Of a DNA stretch of 64,000 nt, positions 56,614 to 64,000 are shown in pieces; position 1 is the first letter of the stretch, and each line of letters starts with the position of its first letter. A program made the translations under genes and the position numbers. Source of the DNA: Phycisphaeraceae bacterium (lineage in GTDB: Bacteria > Planctomycetota > Phycisphaerae > Phycisphaerales > UBA1924); the NCBI GenBank assembly GCA_019636565.1, contig JAHBXG010000015.1, positions 1 to 64,000 on the forward strand, in the 5' to 3' direction. A model generated the notes under the pieces. The model was not told the DNA's origin. It was given only the letters and a program-made list of their open reading frames with translations, and did not search any database.

Positions 56614-58302
56614 TCACGGACACAGCAAATCGTCGTACGCACCGGCGAAAGCGACGAAATCGGCGTCATCGACAAAGCCGTCACCGTTCAGATCGGCGGG
56701 GCAGCCGCCGAGCATGGCCGGATCGGCGCAGTCGAGCAGGTCGTACGCGCCGGCGAAGGCAACAAAGTCGGCGTCTTCGACGTATCCGTCGCCGTTGAGA
56801 TCGGCGGCACAGAGTGAGGACGTGACGACGACGTTGTCGAGGTACGAAGAAACGCTCGGCGTGGTACCACCGAATTGGACGAAGGTGAAGCGGTCGTAGT
56901 TCCAGCAGGATGATGGCGTTGTTGCGCGGAACGGAAGCGCCGTTCCCACTTTCGATTGAGGACCGCCGCCGACGCCGTAGTACATGTCGTAGTTCCGGGC
57001 GCTCGTGTCGATGACGAGACGGATGTTCATCCATGCGTTGGTCGCGTGTCCGGCAACGATAGTGGTGTTGGCGCCAGCGGAGTTTGCATAGGCGATGTTG
57101 TTGCCCGCCATGAAGGTGAGTTGGGCGGTGCGGTCGGTAGCGTTCGAGAAGCCGCCGGCGGTGTTGTCGCCCCCGACGTAGACCGAGCCTCCGGCAAAGC
57201 CGGGGACGACCCACATGTCAAACGCGACGGTGACCTTCAGGCCGGGCGCGGCGAGCAGAGGCTTGCGGAAGAGATTGGGAAGGTGGAAATTGTCGGCGCT
57301 GGTGCCGCCGGGGTTGTTGAGGCGGAGCGACTTGCCGGAAGCGCCGGCCTGGAAAGAGTTGGTATTCACGACGGAGAAGACCGACTCGCGGCCGACGGGT
57401 TCGGCGACAGAGTTGAGCTTGTAGGTTTCGGGGAACGCCCACGCGCCCGCGGCCACTGCGTAATCGGGCGCGTTGCCGACGGCGAGAGAATCAAAGGATC
57501 CATCGCCGAGGATCGGACCGGCAACGGGCGCGAGCGCGCCGTAGCGATTGACGAGGCCGGCGCGGTCGAGCACGCTGATGTGTGTCGACTGACCCATGGT
57601 GCTCTGGAACTGTTCGTACCCGGGGAGGGTCTGAATGGAGGCGCAATCCGCCTCGCACCCGCAGGTTGAACCGGTGGGGCAGCAGATAGAGAAACCGCAG
57701 GCGTCGTAGTGCATGACGCTGTCGAAGTCGTAGGTGCCGATGGTCAACGCGTTGACGATATTGAAATTGTGCTCGTAGCCCGACTGGATGTTGGCGTAGT
57801 TCACGTTTACGAAGGCGGCACGATCCGGGCGCGATTGTTCGTGCCACTGGCCGAGAGCATGCATCAGTTCGTGGCACATGATGTAGGTGTAGTTCCAGTT
57901 GACAATATTGACCGTCTGTGCGCCGCCGGTGCGGCCGACAGACGAGTTATTGCCCGTGCTGTTCTGGATATTGACGTAGGCGGTCTGGTTGGTACGGGGG
58001 ACAAACGTGATGTTGGCGATGGACGACAGGATGTCCATCGAATGGCGCATCGCGGCGGCGTTTACGGCGGTGACGTTTGCATTGAAGATGTAAGGGACGA
58101 CGCCTCCGGGCCAGAGGTTGGGGTTGTAGAGAGAACGGTTGTCGAACGGATCCTGATCGGACTCGTCGAGAAGGATGTTGCAGGCGACGCGGGGAATGGA
58201 GAAATCCATACCCTCGGGCTGCGTGGCCTTTTCGGCGGATTGGGCGGGTAAGGCGAGTGCGCACAACGCAAGAATCGCTGGAATGGAGGCGTTCCGGGGC
58301 AT
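56614..58302 (-). CDS. Secreted astacin-family metalloprotease with dockerin-like tail
   Basis: A 562-residue exported protease. The signal peptide is about residues 1-22. The catalytic zinc site HELMHALGQWHEQSRPDR has His144, His148, His154 and Glu145, and the Met-turn is SVMHYD, both as in family M12A. A Cys-rich loop (CGFSICCPTGSTCGCEADC) sits after it. The middle of the protein is a beta-sandwich (about 270-480), and the tail has two dockerin-like units (CAADLNGDGYVEDADFVAF and CPADLNGDGFVDDADFVAF) ending LCP. AAAGGA precedes the ATG at 58302. It is tail-to-tail with the kinase gene. Confidence 0.92.
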   Translation of the reverse strand: MPRNASIPAILALCALALPAQSAEKATQPEGMDFSIPRVACNILLDESDQDPFDNRSLYNPNLWPGGVVPYIFNANVTAVNAAAMRHSMDILSSIANITFVPRTNQTAYVNIQNSTGNNSSVGRTGGAQTVNIVNWNYTYIMCHELMHALGQWHEQSRPDRAAFVNVNYANIQSGYEHNFNIVNALTIGTYDFDSVMHYDACGFSICCPTGSTCGCEADCASIQTLPGYEQFQSTMGQSTHISVLDRAGLVNRYGALAPVAGPILGDGSFDSLAVGNAPDYAVAAGAWAFPETYKLNSVAEPVGRESVFSVVNTNSFQAGASGKSLRLNNPGGTSADNFHLPNLFRKPLLAAPGLKVTVAFDMWVVPGFAGGSVYVGGDNTAGGFSNATDRTAQLTFMAGNNIAYANSAGANTTIVAGHATNAWMNIRLVIDTSARNYDMYYGVGGGPQSKVGTALPFRATTPSSCWNYDRFTFVQFGGTTPSVSSYLDNVVVTSSLCAADLNGDGYVEDADFVAFAGAYDLLDCADPAMLGGCPADLNGDGFVDDADFVAFAGAYDDLLCP

Positions 58303-58479
58303 GGGGAAGTCCTTTCGGATTTTCGGGCAGGAGTGGGGTGGAGAGGGTGGGGCGAAACGAGGCACAACACCGTACCGAGAAATACGGGTCGACGCAATAA
58401 CGCAATCGAAACTTCATTCGCTCAGGAAGATGCCCGACGCTGCCGGGTGGAACGGGCAAAGCCGGAAGTGAATGCGGTC

Positions 58480-59259
58480 TCAGGGGCAGAGCAGTTCGTT
58501 GTACGCGGCGATGAACATCACGAAGTCGGCGTCATCGACGAAACCGTCTCCGCTCAGATCCGCGGGGCAGCCTGGAGGCATTGAGGCATCGGCGCAATCG
58601 AGGATGTTGTATGCGCTAACAAAGATGACAAAATCCGAGTCATCGACAAACTGATCGTTGTTCAGGTCGCCCGGGCAGCCCGCCGCCAATTCAACCGAGA
58701 CGTCGTCGATGGCGGGGCCATAAAACGGCGCAACACCCTGCGCTCCGCTTTGAGCGCCCGTCGTGCTGATAAAGGCGAGAGTCGAAGACGTACCGGTTGC
58801 ACCAACGTTCATCGAGCGATACTGCCATTTCACATCGATGGTCGTGCGAGTTGGATCGTGAGCGATGACGATGTTCTCCACGGTCGCGCCATTCCACGTG
58901 ACGAGCATGGTCTTGTCTTCGTAGCCAAAGAAGTTTTCCGATACGGCATAGCGAAGGCGATAGGTGCGCCCGGGAATCGTCGCCAAAGCCTGCGAGACCG
59001 AGCCGGCGCTGCTGCCATTGAGGTCAACGGACTGGCTGCCGTCTGCCGCGGCCCAGAAACCGCCAATGTGATCGATGTTGTTTCCGATGGACCAGCCGCT
59101 GCCGGCGCCGAAGCTGCCGGAACGATTCGTAAAGCCGCTCCCCGCGTCCGGCGCTTCGAAACTTCCGTTGATGACGATGTTTTGAGCGTCGGCGATAAGG
59201 GCGAGCGGGGGAACGAAGAGCGCAAGTACACAGGCGCGGGCGGCGGATGATGCGAACAT
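58480..59259 (-). CDS. Secreted DUF642-like protein with dockerin-like tail
   Basis: A 259-residue exported protein. The signal peptide is about residues 1-25 (AARACVLALFVPPLALIADA). The mature part begins NIVINGSFEAPDAGSGF, a typical start of DUF642/choice-of-anchor carbohydrate-binding-like domains, and contains LNGSSAGSVSQALATIPG and YRLRYAVSEN. The tail is CPGDLNNDQFVDDSDFVIF plus CPADLSGDGFVDDADFVMF, ending LCP. A GGGACT sequence precedes the ATG. Confidence 0.85.
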   Translation of the reverse strand: MFASSAARACVLALFVPPLALIADAQNIVINGSFEAPDAGSGFTNRSGSFGAGSGWSIGNNIDHIGGFWAAADGSQSVDLNGSSAGSVSQALATIPGRTYRLRYAVSENFFGYEDKTMLVTWNGATVENIVIAHDPTRTTIDVKWQYRSMNVGATGTSSTLAFISTTGAQSGAQGVAPFYGPAIDDVSVELAAGCPGDLNNDQFVDDSDFVIFVSAYNILDCADASMPPGCPADLSGDGFVDDADFVMFIAAYNELLCP

Positions 59260-59397
59260 ATCGGAGTCCCTTGGGTTTAGACCGCGGCTGCGGCCAGAAC
59301 CAAAAGGTACCAGAACAGAGAAACCCGATCAATCAAAAGATAATCCGGCGCAGGCCCCTTTTCGGGGGGCACGCCGGTCTTGTGATCAGGAACGTGT

Positions 59398-60276
59398 TCA
59401 GGGACAAACAAGATCGTTATACGCGGCAACGAAAACCACGAAATCGGAATCGTCCACAAAGCCGTCGCCGTTGAAGTCGGCCGGGCAGCCGGTCGGTATG
59501 GAAGCGTCGGTGCAGTCGAGAAGATTGTAACTGGTGGCGAACAGCACAAAGTCCGAATCTTCAACGACGTCGTCCTGGTTCAGGTCGCCGGTGCACCGCG
59601 GCGTGTATTCAAGAACAAGTGCCGGACGATTGGACGCGGTGAGGTCTTCGCGGGTCGAAAACTTCTTGGCGGATTGCGGCGCGGACTCGTTTCCGCGAAG
59701 GATCCACCCGAAATCCGAAGCGGGATGGTCGAGCATGAATTGAGCGTCGGCAACCAGTTCGGGCGAACTCCAGGAGAATCGATCAAAGCCGCCGACACTT
59801 GTGGTTGCGGATGCGGCGGAGGCGAAGTCGCCTCCGGGCGTTGCCCATGTGGTGCCGGGCCAGAATCGGTGGAGCCACGTCGCATCGTTTGCCGAAGCGG
59901 ATGCGCCGCCACCCTGGCCTCCCAAAGCAGTGGAGGCGCCCTCGCCCCAGGACGCGAGCAAGCGATACAGCGAGCAGGACTGTGGATCGCCGTTGGATCC
60001 AATCTGCGTGAGCGAAAGTACCGCGCTGGTAATGCGCATTCCGGAGGGAACGGAGCCGGCGATATCGAAGCGCATCACGCAGCGCCGGATCGTCGTGGGA
60101 TCGAAGGCGTTCATTCCGGCAAACATGGCGGACCCCGCGCCATTCGAGAGTCCGCCGGAATCGGACTGATAGAGCGTGTTGTCGGCAACAGGGGAAAGAG
60201 AGAGAGAGCCCGCGTGCGCGACGCCGCAGGACAGGAGCAGGGGGAGACAACGAATCGGGGCGGCGGAGTTTGACAT
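59398..60276 (-). CDS. Secreted DNRLRE-like protein with dockerin-like tail
   Basis: A 292-residue exported protein with a signal peptide (about 1-22, ending GVAHA). The mature N-terminus SLSLSPVADNTLYQSDSGGLS and RRCVMRFDIAGSVPSGMRIT fit DNRLRE/CBM96-like domains, which bind polysaccharides in other secreted proteins. The end carries two dockerin-like units (CTGDLNQDDVVEDSDFVLF and CPADFNGDGFVDDSDFVVF), final VCP. Start 60276 is the only signal-peptide-like start. Confidence 0.85.
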   Translation of the reverse strand: MSNSAAPIRCLPLLLSCGVAHAGSLSLSPVADNTLYQSDSGGLSNGAGSAMFAGMNAFDPTTIRRCVMRFDIAGSVPSGMRITSAVLSLTQIGSNGDPQSCSLYRLLASWGEGASTALGGQGGGASASANDATWLHRFWPGTTWATPGGDFASAASATTSVGGFDRFSWSSPELVADAQFMLDHPASDFGWILRGNESAPQSAKKFSTREDLTASNRPALVLEYTPRCTGDLNQDDVVEDSDFVLFATSYNLLDCTDASIPTGCPADFNGDGFVDDSDFVVFVAAYNDLVCP

Positions 60277-60321
60277 GAGGTGTTTATCCGGAATTACGAA
60301 GGGGGTGGCGACTCTCGCAGA

Positions 60322-61029
60322 TCAGGAACGCCGGCGGCGGAACGACAGCCCGGCAGCGGCGAGACCGAGCGCCGACGGGGCCGGCACGGTGAGGCTGACG
60401 GAATCAACGCCGAAGTTGAAGAAGTTGACGTTGTCCGCCTCCGCGAAGCGGAGGCGCAGGGTCTCGCCCGCGTGTGCGGCGAGGAGCGCCGTCACGTCGA
60501 TCGAGAATTCGTTGTAGCCGGAAACGAGCGAAGACCCGATGATCGTCTGGAACACATTCTGAAGAATGTCGGGAGCGCTGACGCTGAAGGGGTCCGCGCC
60601 GGTCGTCATGATGTCGACGCGGGCTTGCTGATTGAGAGTCGGTGTTGCCCAATCGAGCGTCGAGGGCGTTGAGAACGCGCCGGCGCTGTTGTTGATGTAG
60701 AGGGAAAAGCGCAGCGTGGCGACGGGGACGGACGCGGGAATGACAATGTCCTGGTAGAGCACGTGCGAACCGGGCGCGGCAGAATCGGTCATGGCCGCAC
60801 TTTGGCCGTGCGGCGGAGGCGGAACCGCGAAACCGTTCACCGGGCTTGCCGCGCCGCTTTGGAGGTGAAAAGTTCCGTCGCTCCCAATCTGATCGACGCG
60901 GGTCCAGCCGCTGAAGCCGGATTCGAACCCGCCGTTGGCGATGAGTTCCTGCGCCGGCGCGGAGGCGCAAGCGCCCGCAAGCAGACCGAAAACAACGATC
61001 GCCGTTGACGCACTGTTATTGGTTTTCAT
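60322..61029 (-). CDS. Secreted protein with PEP-CTERM-like sorting tail
   Basis: A 235-residue exported protein. The signal peptide is about residues 1-25 (ASTAIVVFGLLAGACASAPA). The mature part begins QELIANGGFESGFSGWTRVD, a beta-sandwich start, and contains LRFSLYINNSAGAF. The C-terminus VPAPSALGLAAAGLSFRRRR has the short hydrophobic stretch and basic end of PEP-CTERM signals, with PAP instead of PEP. It therefore uses a different anchoring signal from its dockerin-tailed neighbours. AGGGTGA precedes the ATG; the start overlaps the end of the preceding gene by 14 bases. Confidence 0.85.
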   Translation of the reverse strand: MKTNNSASTAIVVFGLLAGACASAPAQELIANGGFESGFSGWTRVDQIGSDGTFHLQSGAASPVNGFAVPPPPHGQSAAMTDSAAPGSHVLYQDIVIPASVPVATLRFSLYINNSAGAFSTPSTLDWATPTLNQQARVDIMTTGADPFSVSAPDILQNVFQTIIGSSLVSGYNEFSIDVTALLAAHAGETLRLRFAEADNVNFFNFGVDSVSLTVPAPSALGLAAAGLSFRRRRS

Positions 61030-62614
61030 CGAGTTCACCCTGTTTGATGGTTTGGTCACGATTGAATTTGAGAGGTGCTGCGGCCGCCGGCGTGCGGCGG
61101 ATTCGATAGATCGTCGCGTCTGTATTCGAGACGACGTACAGGTTTCCGTCGGGCCCCTGTTCGATGTCGGGGGTGATCCCGAACCCGGTGCCGATGAGCA
61201 TGGATTCGCTTTCCGTGCCGTCGAACTTCTGAGGTCGGAACAGATTGTCGGCCACACGGTCGGCGAGGCGCGGATCGGCGCTGACATCGATGTGCATGCG
61301 ATCGGGCGTGAGGCGGAGGCGGTAAAGGCTGCCACCGTTCGCGCCGACCTGCTGATTCCCGCGGGCAGAGCCGATCCAGAGCGTTCCTTCGTATTCAGGT
61401 CCGAGCGCATCTCCCTCCACGAAGGCGGTTCCGGCCGGGCCGATCTCGTATCGCCAGCTCAGATCGGGGTCGACATAGACCGCACCCGGCAGCATGAACA
61501 TGCGAGAGAGCGCCGCGTCGGCGGTGTAGGCGAGGCGGGTCGGCGGGAAGCGGTTCTGCTGGAGCGCGCTGTTGAACTGTGTTGTCTCAATAAACTTGAA
61601 ATCCGCAAAGCGATAGAGCGGGCCCGCGATCTGGATCCATCCGCCGTTCATTCCCGGCACAACGCGGTTCAGTTCGCTGTATGCGTCGTCCGCGTTTTCC
61701 GTTTCCCAGAGAAAGCCGGAGTATGGATCGAACGCCATGCCGAAAGCGTTGCGATGTCCGTAGGAATAGATCTTCTGGATGTTTGCACCCACCTGGCCGC
61801 CGGTTGCGGCGCCAACGGCAAAGAATGGGTTGTCGGCGGGGGCCGAGCCGTCCGTATTCAGGCGGAGAATCACTCCGGAAAGGTGGGCGTTATCCGGCGC
61901 CGGCCCGCCGAAGGTGTCGTCGACGAGCGGATCGGTCAGGAAAGGTCCGTTCGGAAGGTTCTGCATCCATCCACGCCTTCCCTGATCTCCCATGAAAACG
62001 TAGAGCTTGCCATCGGGACCGAAGTGGATCACCCCGCCGTTGTGATTACCCGCAGGATTGCCGCCGTTGTTCGTCCCCGGGTGGCCCGGAACGACAACAT
62101 TGTCGGTTTGAAGCGACCGCATCGAGATGATGTTGCGATCAAAGACGAACGAAGACCCGTTCCACAGGAATCGATCGACGCGGTTGCCGGTGAGGGGGGT
62201 CTCGAGCGTCACGGACGTGTCGCTCCCGGTGCTGCTTTCGGTCCAGCGGATGTAGGCGTACGGCGCCGTCGGAAAGGCCGGATCGAGCGCCATGCTCAGA
62301 AGGCCTCGCTCAGACGCGGAGTTGACGGCAAGGTCTAGCACCGGCACCGGCTGCACGACGCCATTGATCACGCGTTTGATCTGCCCCGACGCCTTCTCGA
62401 GGACGAGGAAGTCGTTGGCGGCGAAGAACACGATGCCGATCGGCTGCGAGATTCCCGCGTTGACCACCACCTCGACCTGGAGATTGGGATCAAGAATCGC
62501 CAGTGGCGACGTGTCGGCGAACAGCGGCGAGCCGCAAAGCCCGGCCGCAAGAATCGTCGCACAGATTCGGAAACGCGCCGAGGGGCGGCTCGGGCGGATT
62601 CTTCGGATTTCCAT
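61016..62614 (-). CDS. Exported sorbosone-dehydrogenase-like beta-propeller protein
   Basis: A 532-residue protein with a signal peptide ending around SPLFA. It resembles the GSDH/sorbosone dehydrogenase family of quinone-dependent sugar oxidoreductases: GIVFFAANDFLVLEKASGQI near the start, then ERGLLSMALDP, NHNGGVIHFGPDGKLYVFMGDQG in the catalytic blade and YSYGHRNAFGMAFDP. Whether it binds PQQ here cannot be told. GGGAG lies about ten bases before the ATG. The gene ends within the start of the PEP-CTERM-like protein gene, so the two are co-translated. Confidence 0.87.
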   Translation of the reverse strand: MEIRRIRPSRPSARFRICATILAAGLCGSPLFADTSPLAILDPNLQVEVVVNAGISQPIGIVFFAANDFLVLEKASGQIKRVINGVVQPVPVLDLAVNSASERGLLSMALDPAFPTAPYAYIRWTESSTGSDTSVTLETPLTGNRVDRFLWNGSSFVFDRNIISMRSLQTDNVVVPGHPGTNNGGNPAGNHNGGVIHFGPDGKLYVFMGDQGRRGWMQNLPNGPFLTDPLVDDTFGGPAPDNAHLSGVILRLNTDGSAPADNPFFAVGAATGGQVGANIQKIYSYGHRNAFGMAFDPYSGFLWETENADDAYSELNRVVPGMNGGWIQIAGPLYRFADFKFIETTQFNSALQQNRFPPTRLAYTADAALSRMFMLPGAVYVDPDLSWRYEIGPAGTAFVEGDALGPEYEGTLWIGSARGNQQVGANGGSLYRLRLTPDRMHIDVSADPRLADRVADNLFRPQKFDGTESESMLIGTGFGITPDIEQGPDGNLYVVSNTDATIYRIRRTPAAAAPLKFNRDQTIKQGELDENQ

Positions 62615-62940
62615 GGTGCTACAACTCCCTCTCTAGAAGGTTCGAGCAGACCAGAAGTTCGGACAAGTGCCGCGATGCCGCGCCCGACTCTCACGCCCGT
62701 CGCGCGAGCGGGCCGGCAATAAACCGATGTTCAAAAAGATCATCGCGATTGCGGGTTCGGCAGAAGAATCATGATTTTGTGTGGCGCAGAATCGGGCGTT
62801 CAAAAAACTCGAAACCCAACTCAACCGAGTCAAAGGTGCCACAGGTTTTGGTGCGGGCAACCAAATCGCGGAAGAAGAGTTGTGAAAGCGGGGATGGTGC
62901 TGCGATCCGGGTCTTGTCGGCCTGGTCTTTTACGCGGGCA
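62615..62940. other. Intergenic region, no gene seen
   Basis: A 326-base gap between two minus-strand genes with no recognised gene, RNA or strong terminator. Confidence 0.5.
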
Positions 62941-64000
62941 TCACGGGCACAGCAAATTGTTGTATGCCGCAACAAAGATCACGAAATCGGCGTCGTCAAC
63001 AAAGTTGTCGTTGTTGAAATCCGCCGGACAGCCGGCGGGCATCGACGGATCGGCGCAGTCGAGGATGTTGTACGCGGCGAGAAAGATGACAAAGTCGGAA
63101 TCTTCGACAAAGCCGTCGTTGTTCAGGTCGCCCGCGCATGGGGTGCCGACAATGGGCTGGGTCCAGTCGATTCCTGTTCCGCTGGAAATCGTCGAGCCTC
63201 CAACCGGCGCTCCGTTGAAGTAAATGTTGGAGATGCCACCCCAGCCGAACTGGCTCAGCGTGGCGTGGGAAGTGTTGGGCGTGCCAAATCCTCCCGAGGA
63301 GCGCTGCCCGGCGCGGCAGTTCACGTACACGCCGAGTTTGAACGAAGTTCCGAACGTGAACGGAACGGCGAAGGTCACCGTGTCATTGACATTCTTTCCG
63401 TCTGCGTTCGGATTGCCGTAGGTTGCGATGCCCCAGTTGCCGTACTGGCGATCGGTGCTGAGCAGGTCTGAATTGCCCGGATTCGCTAGCGGGTTGGACA
63501 TCAGCTGGAGATTATCCTTGAACGCGGTGGCCGTGAACGCCGCGGCACCGGTAACTCCGGTGGCATCCAGTCGCCCGACCACGGTGACGGTGAACTGCAT
63601 GAACCCGGCTTGGCCGGTATGTGCCGGGTTCGAGATGAGGAATGTTTCGTTCCAGCCGCCGTTTGAAATGCCGGCAGAGAATGCAGCGGTCGAAGGGAAG
63701 CTGACAGAGGCGTCCATCTGCACGAACCCCATCGCGGCGCTGCCGCTGGAGCTCGCGGAGATTTCCGAGGATGAGTACGTGGCGCTGCGCGATGCGCTCG
63801 AGTTTCCGGAGAACGCGAGTTCGTGCAGGTCTGCGAGACCGCCGGTGTAGACCGTGGTCCAGTCGTCGCCGGGCCAAGGGCCGCATCCGCAGGTGGAGGG
63901 GCCTGCACCTGCTTGAATGAAGCCGCCCGGCGCGGGAGTGGTGGATTGCTTCAGTGCACCGAACGCGGCGTCGGTCGAGCAGAAGAGAGCGAGCGAGGAG
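62941..64000 (-). CDS. Secreted protein with dockerin-like tail (runs off the right edge)
   Basis: At least 353 residues are in the window; the frame stays open to base 64000, so the signal peptide is not seen. Near the visible start is a short Cys-bearing stretch (STCGCGPWPGDDWTTVY). The middle is a beta-sandwich (FMQFTVTVVGRLDATGV, NVNDTVTFAVPFTFG). The tail has two dockerin-like units (CAGDLNNDGFVEDSDFVIF and CPADFNNDNFVDDADFVIF) ending LCP. It belongs to the same group of exported proteins as its neighbours; function unknown. Confidence 0.8.
   Translation of the reverse strand, partial: SSLALFCSTDAAFGALKQSTTPAPGGFIQAGAGPSTCGCGPWPGDDWTTVYTGGLADLHELAFSGNSSASRSATYSSSEISASSSGSAAMGFVQMDASVSFPSTAAFSAGISNGGWNETFLISNPAHTGQAGFMQFTVTVVGRLDATGVTGAAAFTATAFKDNLQLMSNPLANPGNSDLLSTDRQYGNWGIATYGNPNADGKNVNDTVTFAVPFTFGTSFKLGVYVNCRAGQRSSGGFGTPNTSHATLSQFGWGGISNIYFNGAPVGGSTISSGTGIDWTQPIVGTPCAGDLNNDGFVEDSDFVIFLAAYNILDCADPSMPAGCPADFNNDNFVDDADFVIFVAAYNNLLCP

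Overview
The window is GC-rich DNA that most likely comes from a planctomycete of the class Phycisphaerae. This is an inference from several things: ten secreted proteins end in a Cys-flanked, Ca-binding dockerin-like tail; an ECF sigma factor sits directly before a Ser/Thr kinase gene; there is a pseudopilin-like secreted protein, a PEP-CTERM-like tail and a TatC with a long extra loop. No tRNA, rRNA, CRISPR array or insertion sequence was found.

Layout. 0-5.3 kb: start of clpB running off the left edge, a small YjfB-like protein, a lipoprotein, queD, a secreted S74-type self-processing protein and an oxalate-decarboxylase-like bicupin. 5.3-17 kb: a polymorphic-toxin locus, with a 3122-residue Rhs/YD-repeat protein whose C-terminus looks like a nuclease toxin, a closely coupled candidate immunity gene, and a decayed Rhs fragment with a nonsense codon downstream. 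17-27 kb: a lone ABC ATPase, a NUDIX hydrolase, parB, a small winged-helix-like protein, a PAS histidine kinase split from its receiver domain at a (GGAA)4 tract, a single-domain response regulator, a zinc-ribbon membrane protein and a TPR/HEPN protein. 28-40 kb: a secreted repeat protein, a coiled-coil membrane protein with a BRCT-like end, mutM, tadA, tatC, an ECF sigma / anti-sigma-like / PDZ set, and a pseudopilin-like protein. 40-50 kb: three tandem paralogues of about 745 residues with dockerin-like ends, plus a secreted endonuclease I. 50-64 kb: a membrane protein, a GT4 glycosyltransferase, a second ECF sigma with a Ser/Thr kinase, and a run of exported proteins (astacin protease, DUF642-like, DNRLRE-like, PEP-CTERM-like, sorbosone-dehydrogenase-like).

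How the parts relate. Much of the window serves the cell surface: export (TatC), envelope-stress signalling (ECF/anti-sigma/PDZ), surface or secreted proteins sharing one C-terminal module, and contact-dependent competition (Rhs toxin/immunity). The strongest candidates for new biology are the toxin-immunity pair with its remnant, the tetranucleotide tract that decides whether the kinase and receiver are one protein or two, and the shared dockerin-like tail on unrelated enzymes.
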